Assembly: GCA_019638495.1 (NCBI GenBank) | Contig: JAHBTQ010000007.1 | Location: forward strand, 152,443-216,442 | Source: Taibaiella sp. | Lineage (GTDB): Bacteria; Bacteroidota; Bacteroidia; Chitinophagales; Chitinophagaceae | Length of the DNA: 64,000 bases | Direction of reading: 5' to 3' | Part shown: piece after piece, positions 15,415-24,523 of the stretch | Position numbering within the stretch: position 1 is the first letter of the stretch | How the letters are laid out: each line of letters begins with the position of its first letter | Notes under the pieces: generated by a model | Told to the model about the DNA's origin: nothing | What the model saw: the letters and a program-made list of their open reading frames with translations, nothing else | Database searches by the model: none | Program-made: the position numbers and the translations under genes

Positions 15415-15653
15415 TAACTGTGTCAGATCAGGCATGAGTAAATGCACGCATTGGATTTGTTTTAACATTAAGAAACATAACCCATAAATTTTTACGTCTA
15501 TCTTTGGCACAGTAATTGTTAAGTGTAGTAGTGCATACATTCTGTATGCCTTGGGATTTGTAGGCGAGAGAAATTGAGGGCGGAATAATTCCATTTCATT
15601 TCCATCTACGGGATTAGTAAAAATTGGTATCACCAAAATTTGTGCGCGTGCTT
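15415..15653 (+). other. Intergenic leader before AraC-type gene
   Basis: With the terminator before it, this gene-free stretch spans 15310-15653. It holds a TATCTTTG (15499-15506) that fits TAnnTTTG, but no TTTG at the right distance upstream. A transcript from there would have a leader of about 140 nt. I see no recognisable riboswitch. Confidence 0.3.
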
Positions 15654-16202
15654 ATGATTGTGCGAGTAGGGAATATGTACTGTGAAAAAAGCAGGCATAA
15701 TGTGGCGGAAGCATTGAAAATTGTAGACTTGCTTCCAGTTGAGATTTACCTTGGCGGCGTGGTTTTGCCTTCTGGTATTGACGAAGCAAAACTTGAGGAA
15801 CTCGATGAACTTCTACGAAAAAGTGGAATGTCTATTCTGTCAAACCCGACAGATGTTCTTACGGATAGCATAAAGATGCATGCCTGGAACTTTGTGCATT
15901 TTCCGGAAGACCCGGTGGTGAAGTTTTCAGTCTACCTTGTGCAAAAGATGGGGTACACGTACAACTACCTTTCCAATGTCTTTTCGGATGTGGAGGGTAT
16001 GTCTGTTACAGCATTTTTGAATGCCCTGAAGGTAGAACTAGCCAGGGATATGATACTGGGAGGCCGATCGTTCAAAGAGATAGCCAGGAAACTGAACTAT
16101 GCAAACCTATCACACCTTTCCTTTTTGTTTAAGAAAGCTACCGGAGAGACCATGTCTCAATACAAGAAAGGGACAGCGGAAAGCAGACCTTTTGAGAAGT
16201 GA
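15654..16202 (+). CDS. Small AraC-type helix-turn-helix regulator
   Basis: The 182-residue protein ends in an AraC-type DNA-binding domain: LVQKMGYTYNYLSNVFSDV (first HTH) and FKEIARKLNYANLSHLSFLF with KKATGETMSQYK (second HTH). The ~90-residue N-terminal part has no known ligand-binding domain but matches that of the regulator at 28443 in length and spacing. The frame begins at TTG 15624, yet ATG 15654 aligns with the start of that paralogue and is preferred. A single-domain response regulator follows after 82 nt. Confidence 0.8.
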   Translation: MIVRVGNMYCEKSRHNVAEALKIVDLLPVEIYLGGVVLPSGIDEAKLEELDELLRKSGMSILSNPTDVLTDSIKMHAWNFVHFPEDPVVKFSVYLVQKMGYTYNYLSNVFSDVEGMSVTAFLNALKVELARDMILGGRSFKEIARKLNYANLSHLSFLFKKATGETMSQYKKGTAESRPFEK

Positions 16203-16284
16203 GTTTTTCCTTTTTTATAAATATTCGATTTGTATCAAATTCTGTTATGACTTTTACCGTTTTGTATATCATGCGGCAGTAAGC

Positions 16285-16761
16285 ATGTACATTCGTGATA
16301 TGGCGATGTTATCATCTTCCAATCGATTCGATTGTGTGAAAATATATTATATCGATGACGATATCGACGATATCGAAACCTTTGAGTTTGCCGTAAATTC
16401 TTTGAATTCCAACGCTCGCCAAAAGATAGAGTTATATGCATTTCTTGAAGGGGATGTTTTCCTGCGAAATGCCCTTTATGAAGATTCCTCCCTCCAGCTT
16501 GTTTTCCTTGATGTGAATATGCCCACAAAATCCGGTTTTGAGGTGCTAACGGAAATGAAGCAGAACCTTGCAACCCGGAAATTTCCGGTAATCATGTTTT
16601 CTACTAGCTCTAATAAAAAATCCATCGAAACCAGTCGCCAACTTGGCGCCGACTATTACATTACCAAGCCTAATAATTTCAACGATCTCCACTTGCTCAT
16701 TAGTAAGGCAATAGATCTCCATATCACACCATCGGGCAGTTCTGATTTCCTGATTACTTAA
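16285..16761 (+). CDS. Single-domain response regulator (CheY-like receiver)
   Basis: The ~158-residue product is one receiver domain. The acidic cluster is in YYIDDDIDD, the phosphate-accepting Asp76 in FLDVNMP, the Ser/Thr switch in MFSTSS, and Lys128 in YITKP. There is no output domain, so it would signal by protein contact, as in phosphorelays common in Bacteroidota. The open frame begins at 16099 inside the AraC-type gene. ATG 16285 is chosen, with 16300 and 16306 as alternatives. No kinase lies next to it. Confidence 0.85.
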   Translation: MYIRDMAMLSSSNRFDCVKIYYIDDDIDDIETFEFAVNSLNSNARQKIELYAFLEGDVFLRNALYEDSSLQLVFLDVNMPTKSGFEVLTEMKQNLATRKFPVIMFSTSSNKKSIETSRQLGADYYITKPNNFNDLHLLISKAIDLHITPSGSSDFLIT

Positions 16762-16992
16762 GGGCAAATACTGCATTTTATGGGCTCTCGGGCTTCTCAC
16801 AACTGTTTTCGGGAATCATCATTCCTAACGTAGGGGTATTCGCACGCTTCTGCGTTTTAAGGCAAATAAACGATTACTCAACTGGTGATTTACCCGATAT
16901 ATATGCAATGAATGCAAAATATTTCAAGATGTTTTGTTCTTTTGCACCCGTAAACCCATCACTAATCACCATTTGTAAAACAGTTAGTTATT

Positions 16993-17553
16993 ATGTCTCG
17001 CCAGGATACACAGAGAAGCGTCCTATACAAGGAGTTTTTTCAGCGTGAATATGCGCCTGCTTGCCGATATGCACTCTCGTTACTGGGTGATGCACACGAA
17101 GCCGAGGACGCTGTTCAGGAAGTGTTTGTAAAGCTTTGGGAGCAGAAGCCTGAATTGTTAGGTACAGAGGGTATTAAATACTACCTGCTTACTTCTGTCA
17201 GAAACAAGTGTATCTCTTTGTTGCGTACACGGAAAGGGAGAACAGTGGTTTTTGCGGAGCAGGCGCCGGATGGGCCGGACGACTACATAACTGAGATCCA
17301 GCACCGCGAAAACGCTACGGCGCAGGAGCGCAAACTTGCTGATGCGCTGGGTCAGCTGCCACCTGCCTGTAAGGATGTTTTCCTAATGGTGAAGCTACAT
17401 GGCCTCAGTTACAAACAGGCTGCAGAGCAATTGGAAATATCTGTAAAGACAGTAGAGAATCAGATGGGTAAGGCACTGCGAATATTCAGGGAATATGCGC
17501 AAAAGGTATCAATGGTAGCTTATTTATTCACATTTTTAACCCCAGGACTTTAG
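16993..17553 (+). CDS. ECF sigma-70 factor (FecI-like)
   Basis: The 186-residue protein has sigma region 2 at residues ~12-80 (YALSLLGDAHEAEDAVQEVF with VKLWEQ) and region 4 at ~118-170 (LPPACKDVFLMVKLHGLSYK, then SVKTVENQMGKALRIF). This is the pattern of the Bacteroidetes FecI-like group. The stop codon is directly followed by the ATG of the FecR anti-sigma gene (no gap), so they are translated together. The sigma factor should drive the receptor operon behind it when the anti-sigma releases it. An extra hydrophobic tail (VAYLFTFLTPGL) is typical of the group. Confidence 0.95.
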   Translation: MSRQDTQRSVLYKEFFQREYAPACRYALSLLGDAHEAEDAVQEVFVKLWEQKPELLGTEGIKYYLLTSVRNKCISLLRTRKGRTVVFAEQAPDGPDDYITEIQHRENATAQERKLADALGQLPPACKDVFLMVKLHGLSYKQAAEQLEISVKTVENQMGKALRIFREYAQKVSMVAYLFTFLTPGL

Positions 17554-18534
17554 ATGAAACAGGTGAGTGAGCAAATGGATGAACTGATGGCTAAAAAGCT
17601 GTGTGGTGAGGCATCCAAAGAAGAAGAAATGGTATTGCAGGAATGGATGGATAGAGACCCGGCAAATGCCGAACAGTACACCGCAATGACGCGTAACTGG
17701 CAGACTGTGGATGCATTGCTGGCCGAAAACAGCTTCGACACAGAGGCTGCCTGGAGCAAGGTGGCCGCGCAGACAATAGAAAAAGATGCTGCAAAACAGG
17801 CGAGGATAATTCCGCTATTACAGCGCGTGGCGTCAGTGGCAGCGATTTTACTTGTCGCCGTGGTTGTGTATTGGATGGTGGCGGGAGAACTCAGGGTGGA
17901 GATGCTGGCTGATAGCGGCAACAAGGAACTCGCATTGCCTGATGGTACACAAGTAACCCTCCATGCGGGGAGCCGGCTCAGCTATAACAAAACACTTGCC
18001 GGTAAGGAACGTCGTGTGACGCTGGAAGGAGAGGCTTACTTTAAGGTGCATAGAGATGAGCAGCATCCGTTTGTGATCGAAGCACAGGCAGGAGAGGTGC
18101 AGGTTTTAGGTACAGCCTTCGATCTGAAGTGCAGCGAAGTAGCAGCTATTGTTACTGTAGTGGAAGGTAAGGTTCGTTTTTCCTCTGCAAGTGACAGGAA
18201 TAATTTTGTGATACTGACAAAGAACCAGAAGGCGCGACTGGCAAACAATGAAATAAGGCGTAGCCTGGTGGAAGACGAAAATTTTCTGTACTGGAAGACG
18301 GGGGTGCTCGTATTTGACAACCGGAACATGGTGCAGATAGCAGAACAACTTTCAGAGATATTTGATAAGAAGATAGTGCTGGGCGAAGATATTTCAGAGG
18401 CTCAGAAGAGGCAGGTGATCAATACCAGCTTCAAGGGGAGTAGCCTGGAGCAGATACTTTCGGAAATTTGCATCGTTTCTGGCTTCAGGTGGATCAAACA
18501 GGCTGACGGCCTCTACAAAATAACAGGAAGATAG
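17554..18534 (+). CDS. FecR-type anti-sigma factor
   Basis: The 326-residue protein has a cytoplasmic N-terminal part (residues 1-90), one membrane helix (~92-110, SVAAILLVAVVVYWMVAG) and a periplasmic FecR domain (KELALPDGTQVTLHAGS..., then GEAYFKVHRDEQHPFVI and VLGTAFDLKC). A DUF4974-type C-terminal domain follows (MVQIAEQLSEIFDKKIVL, then FKGSSLEQILSEIC). In the family, the periplasmic part senses the signalling domain of a TonB receptor and the cytoplasmic part binds the sigma factor. The receptor gene follows after 3 nt. Confidence 0.95.
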   Translation: MKQVSEQMDELMAKKLCGEASKEEEMVLQEWMDRDPANAEQYTAMTRNWQTVDALLAENSFDTEAAWSKVAAQTIEKDAAKQARIIPLLQRVASVAAILLVAVVVYWMVAGELRVEMLADSGNKELALPDGTQVTLHAGSRLSYNKTLAGKERRVTLEGEAYFKVHRDEQHPFVIEAQAGEVQVLGTAFDLKCSEVAAIVTVVEGKVRFSSASDRNNFVILTKNQKARLANNEIRRSLVEDENFLYWKTGVLVFDNRNMVQIAEQLSEIFDKKIVLGEDISEAQKRQVINTSFKGSSLEQILSEICIVSGFRWIKQADGLYKITGR

Positions 18535-18537
18535 CCG

Positions 18538-21114
18538 ATGGGTTTGTTTTTGAGGGTAGTAATAAATTTGGTTTTGCTTTTGGTTGCTGAGTGTTGTTTC
18601 GCTCAGCAACCTTTGTCATTTAGCTACTCCCCTCCAAAGCGCGACGGTAGCATTGGGTATTTTCTTGACGATATGTCGCAGAAAGCGGGTGTTACTTTCT
18701 CTTATAGTTCGCGCTATGTGGACGTAACGCGAACAGTAAAAGCGGCAGATACTACTTCCTCCGTGGGGTCAATGCTCATGCAAATGTTTCGCCCGTCTGA
18801 GATCACCTGGCGTGTAGATCGCAACAAGATACTGTTGATGGGAGTGTCAGATGCAGACGATGATTCCGCCTCCTATGTGCTGATACACGGGTATGTAAAG
18901 GAGGCAGATAGCAGAGAAGCGGTTATAGGTGCAGCAGTATTTGTGCCGGGCACTTCTTTTGGTACCATCACTAACAATTATGGTTATTATGCATTGTCGA
19001 TGCCGGCGACTCAGCAGCGCATTATAGTGGCCTATCTCGGTTTCGAAACAGACACGCTTAACTTGTCAAAGGAAGCCGGGCAGCGAAGAGATGTCTTTAT
19101 GCAGGTAGGCAGGAATCTGGGCGAGGTGCAGGTGCTTTCCTCTAAAGCACAAACTCAGGCCTCAAGCTTTCATCATGTGGCGCGAAGTGACATGAAGACG
19201 CGCGTTGTGCTGCTGGGAGAGAATGATGTAATTAAGACCGTTCAGAATTTACCGGGTGTGCAATCCGGTTCCGGCGCCGGAAATCTTGTCCTGGTTCGCG
19301 GCGGCGACCCCGGGCAGAACCTGCACCTACTTGATGGTGTGCCGCTTTACAATGTCGATCACTTCTTCGGGCTCACCTCTGTTTATAATTCTGATGCCAT
19401 TAGGTCTGTAGACCTATACAAGGGCGCATTCCCGGCTCGTTTCGGCGGAAGAACCGCTTCCGTAATAGATGTAACAACAAAAGACGGAGACATGCAGCAT
19501 TGGGGCGGTCAGTTCTCTATGGGCTTTGTAAAAAGCAGCCTTACTGTTGAGGGTCCACTCAAAAAGGATAAGGCATCCATTATGGTTTCCGGCAGGCGCA
19601 CATGGATCGATGTGCTTTGGCGACCATTTACCAATGACGTTGCCTTTAACTTTTATGATCTCAACCTGAAGGCAAACTACATAGTAAATGCAAATAATCG
19701 TCTTTTTCTGAGCGTTTATAACGGCCGCGATCGTTTTGGGGTCAATTCTGGCGGCACCAACGCATCTACAAGTTGGGGAAACAGCACAATTAGCGCGCGG
19801 TGGAACAGTATTTTGCATCCGCGCCTGTTTGTCAATACCACACTTACCTATAGTGCATTTAATTACCTACTTCACGATAGACGAGGTATTTCTGAGGATG
19901 GTGCTATGACGCTCAGAGACGGATATAAAGGTGTATCCTGGGTAAAGGATATGGCTTTACGCTCAGTTCTTAATTGGAAGGTTGCATCAAACCATAATAT
20001 TGAAACAGGTGTCAAACTGGCATATGCCCATTTCAACCCGGCGGAAGTACAGTACTTTTCGCAGAGTAACGTACCCGGTACACTGCCGGAAAGAGTGCAT
20101 AGTAATGAACTGACTTTTTTTGCGGAGGATGTTGTTAAGGTTGGTGGCAAGCTGAGCCTGATTCCCGGCATGCATTTCGCTAACTGGTTTAGCAAACAAT
20201 TTGATTATTCCAGTATACAGCCACGGTTCAGAGCAGAGCTCCTGCTGGGGCGCAGCCACATGTTGTATACTTCATATGCCCAGATGGCACAGTTTCTCCA
20301 CCTTATCACTTCTACAACTTACGGGCTGCCTGCTGATTTCTGGGTGCCGGGCTCATCCACCATTGAGCCTGAGGAGTCCTATACATCCACTTTTGGCTAT
20401 CGTTTCAAGCCTGAAAAAAAATTCTTTTTCAATCTTGAGCTTTATCATAGGGACATAAGGAATGTTACTGCTTACGATCAGGGGAAAAACCTGTTTGACA
20501 ATTCACTAAAGTGGGATGATAAGATAATCCAGGGCAAGGGCTGGAGTTATGGTGTAGAAGCGTTGCTGCGTACGCAACTGGGAAGAGTAAATCTTTCAAC
20601 AGCATACACATGGTCTCGTACCACGCGCCAGTTTGCACAGATAAATGATGGTGATCCCTTCCCCTATCGTTATGACCGCCGGCACAATTTTAAAATTGCG
20701 GCACTCTATCAGCGATCTGCCAATTTTGACATCACTGCCAACTGGATGTATATGAGTGGCGAGGCTATCACAATTCCGGACCAGATCTATCCTGATTTCG
20801 ACAACAACCTCCTTATCAGTCAGGCTTCGACTATTATTAACAGTTCTAACTATACCTACAGCTACGCTAAGTGGAATGGCTATCGGCTGCCGCCTATTCA
20901 TCGTCTCGATGTAGGTATGAACTTTACGAAACGCTACAAGCGTGGCTGGGAGAGAACCTGGTCTATCGGAGTGTTTAACGCGTATGCTCGGCGCAATGTG
21001 ATGTTTGTAGATGTTTCGTCCGAAACGGACGCATCCGGAAATGAACGTTTTAAACTAAAGGGTGTAAGCGTACTTCAGTTCATTCCTTACGTTAACTATA
21101 GACTAAAGATCTGA
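18538..21114 (+). CDS. TonB-dependent receptor with N-terminal STN signalling domain
   Basis: The 858-residue outer-membrane receptor has a signal peptide (residues 1-22), an STN (secretin/TonB N-terminal) domain (~38-105, FLDDMSQKAGVTFSYSSRYV), a carboxypeptidase-regulatory-like beta sandwich (~115-195), a plug (~225-325, VIKTVQNLPGVQSGSGAGN, LVRGGDPGQNLHLLDG) and a 22-strand type barrel to the end. The STN domain lets the receptor signal to the FecR protein encoded before it. The stop overlaps the start of the DUF4249 gene (TGATG), so both are coupled. The substrate is unknown; the architecture resembles the SusC/RagA-like group without a SusD partner. Confidence 0.9.
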   Translation: MGLFLRVVINLVLLLVAECCFAQQPLSFSYSPPKRDGSIGYFLDDMSQKAGVTFSYSSRYVDVTRTVKAADTTSSVGSMLMQMFRPSEITWRVDRNKILLMGVSDADDDSASYVLIHGYVKEADSREAVIGAAVFVPGTSFGTITNNYGYYALSMPATQQRIIVAYLGFETDTLNLSKEAGQRRDVFMQVGRNLGEVQVLSSKAQTQASSFHHVARSDMKTRVVLLGENDVIKTVQNLPGVQSGSGAGNLVLVRGGDPGQNLHLLDGVPLYNVDHFFGLTSVYNSDAIRSVDLYKGAFPARFGGRTASVIDVTTKDGDMQHWGGQFSMGFVKSSLTVEGPLKKDKASIMVSGRRTWIDVLWRPFTNDVAFNFYDLNLKANYIVNANNRLFLSVYNGRDRFGVNSGGTNASTSWGNSTISARWNSILHPRLFVNTTLTYSAFNYLLHDRRGISEDGAMTLRDGYKGVSWVKDMALRSVLNWKVASNHNIETGVKLAYAHFNPAEVQYFSQSNVPGTLPERVHSNELTFFAEDVVKVGGKLSLIPGMHFANWFSKQFDYSSIQPRFRAELLLGRSHMLYTSYAQMAQFLHLITSTTYGLPADFWVPGSSTIEPEESYTSTFGYRFKPEKKFFFNLELYHRDIRNVTAYDQGKNLFDNSLKWDDKIIQGKGWSYGVEALLRTQLGRVNLSTAYTWSRTTRQFAQINDGDPFPYRYDRRHNFKIAALYQRSANFDITANWMYMSGEAITIPDQIYPDFDNNLLISQASTIINSSNYTYSYAKWNGYRLPPIHRLDVGMNFTKRYKRGWERTWSIGVFNAYARRNVMFVDVSSETDASGNERFKLKGVSVLQFIPYVNYRLKI

Positions 21115-22145
21115 TGAAGAATCGTGTTACCGGGGTGATATTGGGTTTGCTGGGGCTTATTTGCTTCGCCTGGACCGGCTGCATGAAGACGCTAGACCTT
21201 CCTGCCGGCGGTGCCGAAAGGAAGATCGTGCTCATGGGCGAACTTGTTGTCGGCGATACAATTCATTTCCGTGCCGGGCAGAGTGTACCTTTATCAGCCG
21301 GCAGCGACATGACCTTCTCAGTCCCTGATGCTCTTCTGCTCACTATCGATGATGGCGTTTCTACCCGAACAATTTCAGGGACGGAGGATTCTCTTTCGTC
21401 TCGTTTGCACACGCTGCTGTGTACCGCGGGAGGTACCGTCGCACCAGCTACGACTTATACAATTACGGCCGTGCATCCTGGTATGCCTGTTGCTACCGCC
21501 TTAGTTCAGGTTCCGGGGCCGGTTGATGCTGTTATACTCGATACTGCTACGGTGATCTACAACACAGATACTGTCCTCCGCTTTCGTGTGCGTATACACG
21601 ACGACGCTTCCAGAAGCAACTACTATGTTTTTGAGTGCCTGAAGCAGTACATGGATGTTACTGCACAGTTTTTTTACCAGGGGGTGTGGTTGCCGGTAAG
21701 TGAGAATCGTAAACTCTATAACCAGCAATTGGCAGCGGGTAGTCTGCAGGAACGCAGTGACACATCCTACTACAACAGGTTTTTCCGAAAGGCTGTCTAC
21801 ACCAACGACAACAATACGGAGAATGCATATATCAATGGCCTCACTGCACAGCAAAGCAGGATTCTACTTTCAGACCGCACATTCAACGGACAGGATTATA
21901 CAACTGATGTATATGTTCAGTTGCCCCCATCAACTGACAGCGTTAAGGGGCTGACGCACTTCTACATAAAGAGCGTTAGCGCTGACTATTTCGAATTCCT
22001 CAAGGCATATCAGCAGACCGATGGTGCCAGCGCCTTTCTTTCGCTAAGTGCACCTGCCAAGGTGGGGTCCTACGTTACTAACGGCGCTGGTGTTATTGGT
22101 GGCGTGTCGCAAAACAAAGTGAGCTATTTATTTGACACCTGGTAG
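21114..22145 (+). CDS. DUF4249 lipoprotein, partner of the first receptor
   Basis: The 343-residue protein carries a lipoprotein signal peptide with a lipobox around Cys22 (LICFAWTGC). The rest has the beta-rich DUF4249 pattern: AERKIVLMGELVVGDTIHF, a VPDALLLTIDDG strand, YTITAVHPGMPVATALVQVP and a late YFEFLKAYQQ segment. DUF4249 proteins are regularly encoded next to TonB receptors in Bacteroidota and are presumed surface or periplasmic partners, but no ligand is known. Its start overlaps the stop of the receptor gene by 1 nt. Confidence 0.88.
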   Translation: MKNRVTGVILGLLGLICFAWTGCMKTLDLPAGGAERKIVLMGELVVGDTIHFRAGQSVPLSAGSDMTFSVPDALLLTIDDGVSTRTISGTEDSLSSRLHTLLCTAGGTVAPATTYTITAVHPGMPVATALVQVPGPVDAVILDTATVIYNTDTVLRFRVRIHDDASRSNYYVFECLKQYMDVTAQFFYQGVWLPVSENRKLYNQQLAAGSLQERSDTSYYNRFFRKAVYTNDNNTENAYINGLTAQQSRILLSDRTFNGQDYTTDVYVQLPPSTDSVKGLTHFYIKSVSADYFEFLKAYQQTDGASAFLSLSAPAKVGSYVTNGAGVIGGVSQNKVSYLFDTW

Positions 22146-22203
22146 CTAGTAGGTTCGTAGGGGTAAATGATGGTTTTTGCGTCTTAATGCAAATTACCAT
22201 CGT

Positions 22204-24513
22204 ATGAATTTGTTGCGGAACTTGCTAGTATCTGTTTTGGTATTCTCCACCTTGAGCGCGCGGGCACAAAAGGTAACCATAAGCGGATACGTCACAGAAA
22301 AGAAAAGCGGAGAAACTATTCCGGGCGCTGTTGTATATGTGCCTGCGGTCAATGCCGGCACCGCTACAAATACTTTCGGGTTCTTTTCCCTTACTATCCC
22401 TGCGCAAACAGCAGATATTCTTGTATCCACTGTAGGCTATGCGCCCGCTACCATACATCTGGCCGCTATTGCAGACACATCCTTGAGTATTCAGTTGGAA
22501 TCAGCAAGCGAACTGAAAGAAGTAGTTGTCTCCGGGAAGAAGAGTGCAGTACAGTACCGTACCCTTATGAGTTCTATCGATCTTCCTGTGGAGACCATCA
22601 AGTCGCTTCCGGCCTTCCTTGGCGAGGTAGATGTAATGAAGGCCATACAATTGCTACCGGGAGTACAGGCAGGCAGCGAGGGGTCCTCGGGTATTTATGT
22701 TCGTGGTGGTAGTCCGGATCAGAACCTCATACTGCTGGATGGAGTGCCGGTTTATAACTCCAGTCATTTGTTCGGCTTCTTTAGCGTATTTAATGCTGAT
22801 GCGCTCAAGAGTGTTGAGGTGATAAAGGGTGGCTTCCCTGCCCGATACGGTGGCCGTCTTTCTTCAGTCATAGATGTGAACATGAAGGAGGGTAACAAAC
22901 AGAAGTTTCACTGCGAGGGCGGGGTGGGGCTCATTGCCTCCCGGCTCACGCTGGAGGGGCCCATCAAGAAAGATAAGTCGTCTTTCATGATATCCGGCCG
23001 CAGAACTTATTATGACATTCTGGCCCAGCCTTTTATGCGAGGCCCTGTAAAGGCCGGCTATTATTTCTACGATATGAACAGTAAGGTCAACTTTAAGCTG
23101 TCAGAAAAAGACAGGTTGTATGTGAGCGGATACTTCGGTAATGATAAGTTCTATGCCCGTCAGCGCAACAATGGCCTTGCAGGAAGCGAGTTGTCTTCAA
23201 CATTGAACACAAATATCAGGTGGGGGAATGTCACATCAGTTGCCCGGTGGAACCACGAGTATAACAACCGCCTCTTTGGGAATCTTACCGCCTATTACAG
23301 CCAATACAATTTCAATGTCTTTTCCCGCATGCAGAACCGGTTTGCAAACATCAACGAGGAGTTTCTACTGAAATACGTTTCTGGGATCAACGACAAGGCA
23401 ATCAAATACGACCTTGATTTCGTACCATCACCTACACATTCTTTAAAGTCAGGTGTTGGTTACGTGTATCATACCTACAAGCCGGGCGCAATGCAAACCC
23501 GAACAGCATTTAATAGCACGGTGGAGGACACCACAATTGGTACTTCTGCGCTCTCTGCCGGAGAGACGGATATGTACATTGAGGATGACATCAAATGCTC
23601 TTCCAGGTTACGCACAAACATTGGTTTGCATGCGACAGCGTTTGCTGTAAGGGGAAAGCTCTATCCATCACTTCAGCCGAGAGTTGGCGCGCGCTATCTG
23701 CTTAGCGATAAGGTGAGCCTTAAGGCATCATTTGTGCAGATGAATCAGTTCATACACCTGTTGTCAAACTCCTCTATAGGATTGCCCACGGACCTGTGGG
23801 TGCCGGTCACAGACAAGGTGCCCGCCCAGAAGTCATATCAGGGCGCGGTTGGTGCCGCTTGGGGCGTGGCTGAGGGTGTAGAGCTCACGGTGGAGAGCTA
23901 CTATAAGACCATGGACAATGTTATAGAGTATAAAGAGGGCGCTAGCTTCTTTAACAGTGCCACTGGCTGGGAAGATAAAGTTGAGGTGGGCAAAGGGAAG
24001 AGTTATGGCGCGGAATTCTTTTTGCAGAAGCGAAAGGGGAAATTCACCGGCATGCTTGGTTACACCTTGTCCCGCACTACGCGCCGGTTTGAGCACCTTA
24101 ATGATGGCAAAGAATTCCCTTACCGGTACGACAGGCGCCACGACCTGAAGGTGGCTGCGGTATATGCGCCCACTAAGAAGTTCGAGATAAGCGCTGACTG
24201 GGTATACGGCACAGGTAATGCCATCACATTGCCGGTTGGCTATTATACCGGTGAGGACAATAGTCTACAGCAGGTTTATAGCAGTCGCAACGGCTTCCGC
24301 ATGCCGCCATATCACCGTGCCGATATTAGTATGAAGTTCAAGAAAGCAACAAAGAGGGGAGAGTCAGCCTGGGTGGTGAGCGCCTACAATGTTTATAACC
24401 GAATGAACCCCTTTTATGTGTATAGTTCCACAAATGCATCGGGGAATGTTGTGTTTAAGCAGATGAGCCTGTTCCCTATCATTCCTTCTATCAGCTACCA
24501 GTTTAAGTTCTAA
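22204..24513 (+). CDS. TonB-dependent receptor without STN domain
   Basis: The 769-residue protein has a signal peptide (MNLLRNLLVSVLVFSTLSAR), a carboxypeptidase-regulatory-like domain (~24-105, ISGYVTEKKSGETIPGAVVY), a plug (~125-235; LPAFLGEVDVMKAIQLLPGV, YVRGGSPDQNLILLDGVPVY) and a barrel. It is a clear paralogue of the receptor at 18538 (same GGFPARYGG and RTTRRFEHLNDG-type blocks) but lacks the STN domain, so it can transport but should not signal to FecR. The frame is open from TTG 22177; ATG 22204 gives a proper signal peptide and is preferred. It lies 58 nt behind the first DUF4249 gene. Confidence 0.9.
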   Translation: MNLLRNLLVSVLVFSTLSARAQKVTISGYVTEKKSGETIPGAVVYVPAVNAGTATNTFGFFSLTIPAQTADILVSTVGYAPATIHLAAIADTSLSIQLESASELKEVVVSGKKSAVQYRTLMSSIDLPVETIKSLPAFLGEVDVMKAIQLLPGVQAGSEGSSGIYVRGGSPDQNLILLDGVPVYNSSHLFGFFSVFNADALKSVEVIKGGFPARYGGRLSSVIDVNMKEGNKQKFHCEGGVGLIASRLTLEGPIKKDKSSFMISGRRTYYDILAQPFMRGPVKAGYYFYDMNSKVNFKLSEKDRLYVSGYFGNDKFYARQRNNGLAGSELSSTLNTNIRWGNVTSVARWNHEYNNRLFGNLTAYYSQYNFNVFSRMQNRFANINEEFLLKYVSGINDKAIKYDLDFVPSPTHSLKSGVGYVYHTYKPGAMQTRTAFNSTVEDTTIGTSALSAGETDMYIEDDIKCSSRLRTNIGLHATAFAVRGKLYPSLQPRVGARYLLSDKVSLKASFVQMNQFIHLLSNSSIGLPTDLWVPVTDKVPAQKSYQGAVGAAWGVAEGVELTVESYYKTMDNVIEYKEGASFFNSATGWEDKVEVGKGKSYGAEFFLQKRKGKFTGMLGYTLSRTTRRFEHLNDGKEFPYRYDRRHDLKVAAVYAPTKKFEISADWVYGTGNAITLPVGYYTGEDNSLQQVYSSRNGFRMPPYHRADISMKFKKATKRGESAWVVSAYNVYNRMNPFYVYSSTNASGNVVFKQMSLFPIIPSISYQFKF

Positions 24514-24523
24514 AATCTTTTTT

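Noticed and set aside
15499..15506. Full promoter for the AraC-type gene at 15654
   Set aside because: Only the -7-like word TATCTTTG is present; the matching upstream element is missing, so it is kept as a weak remark.
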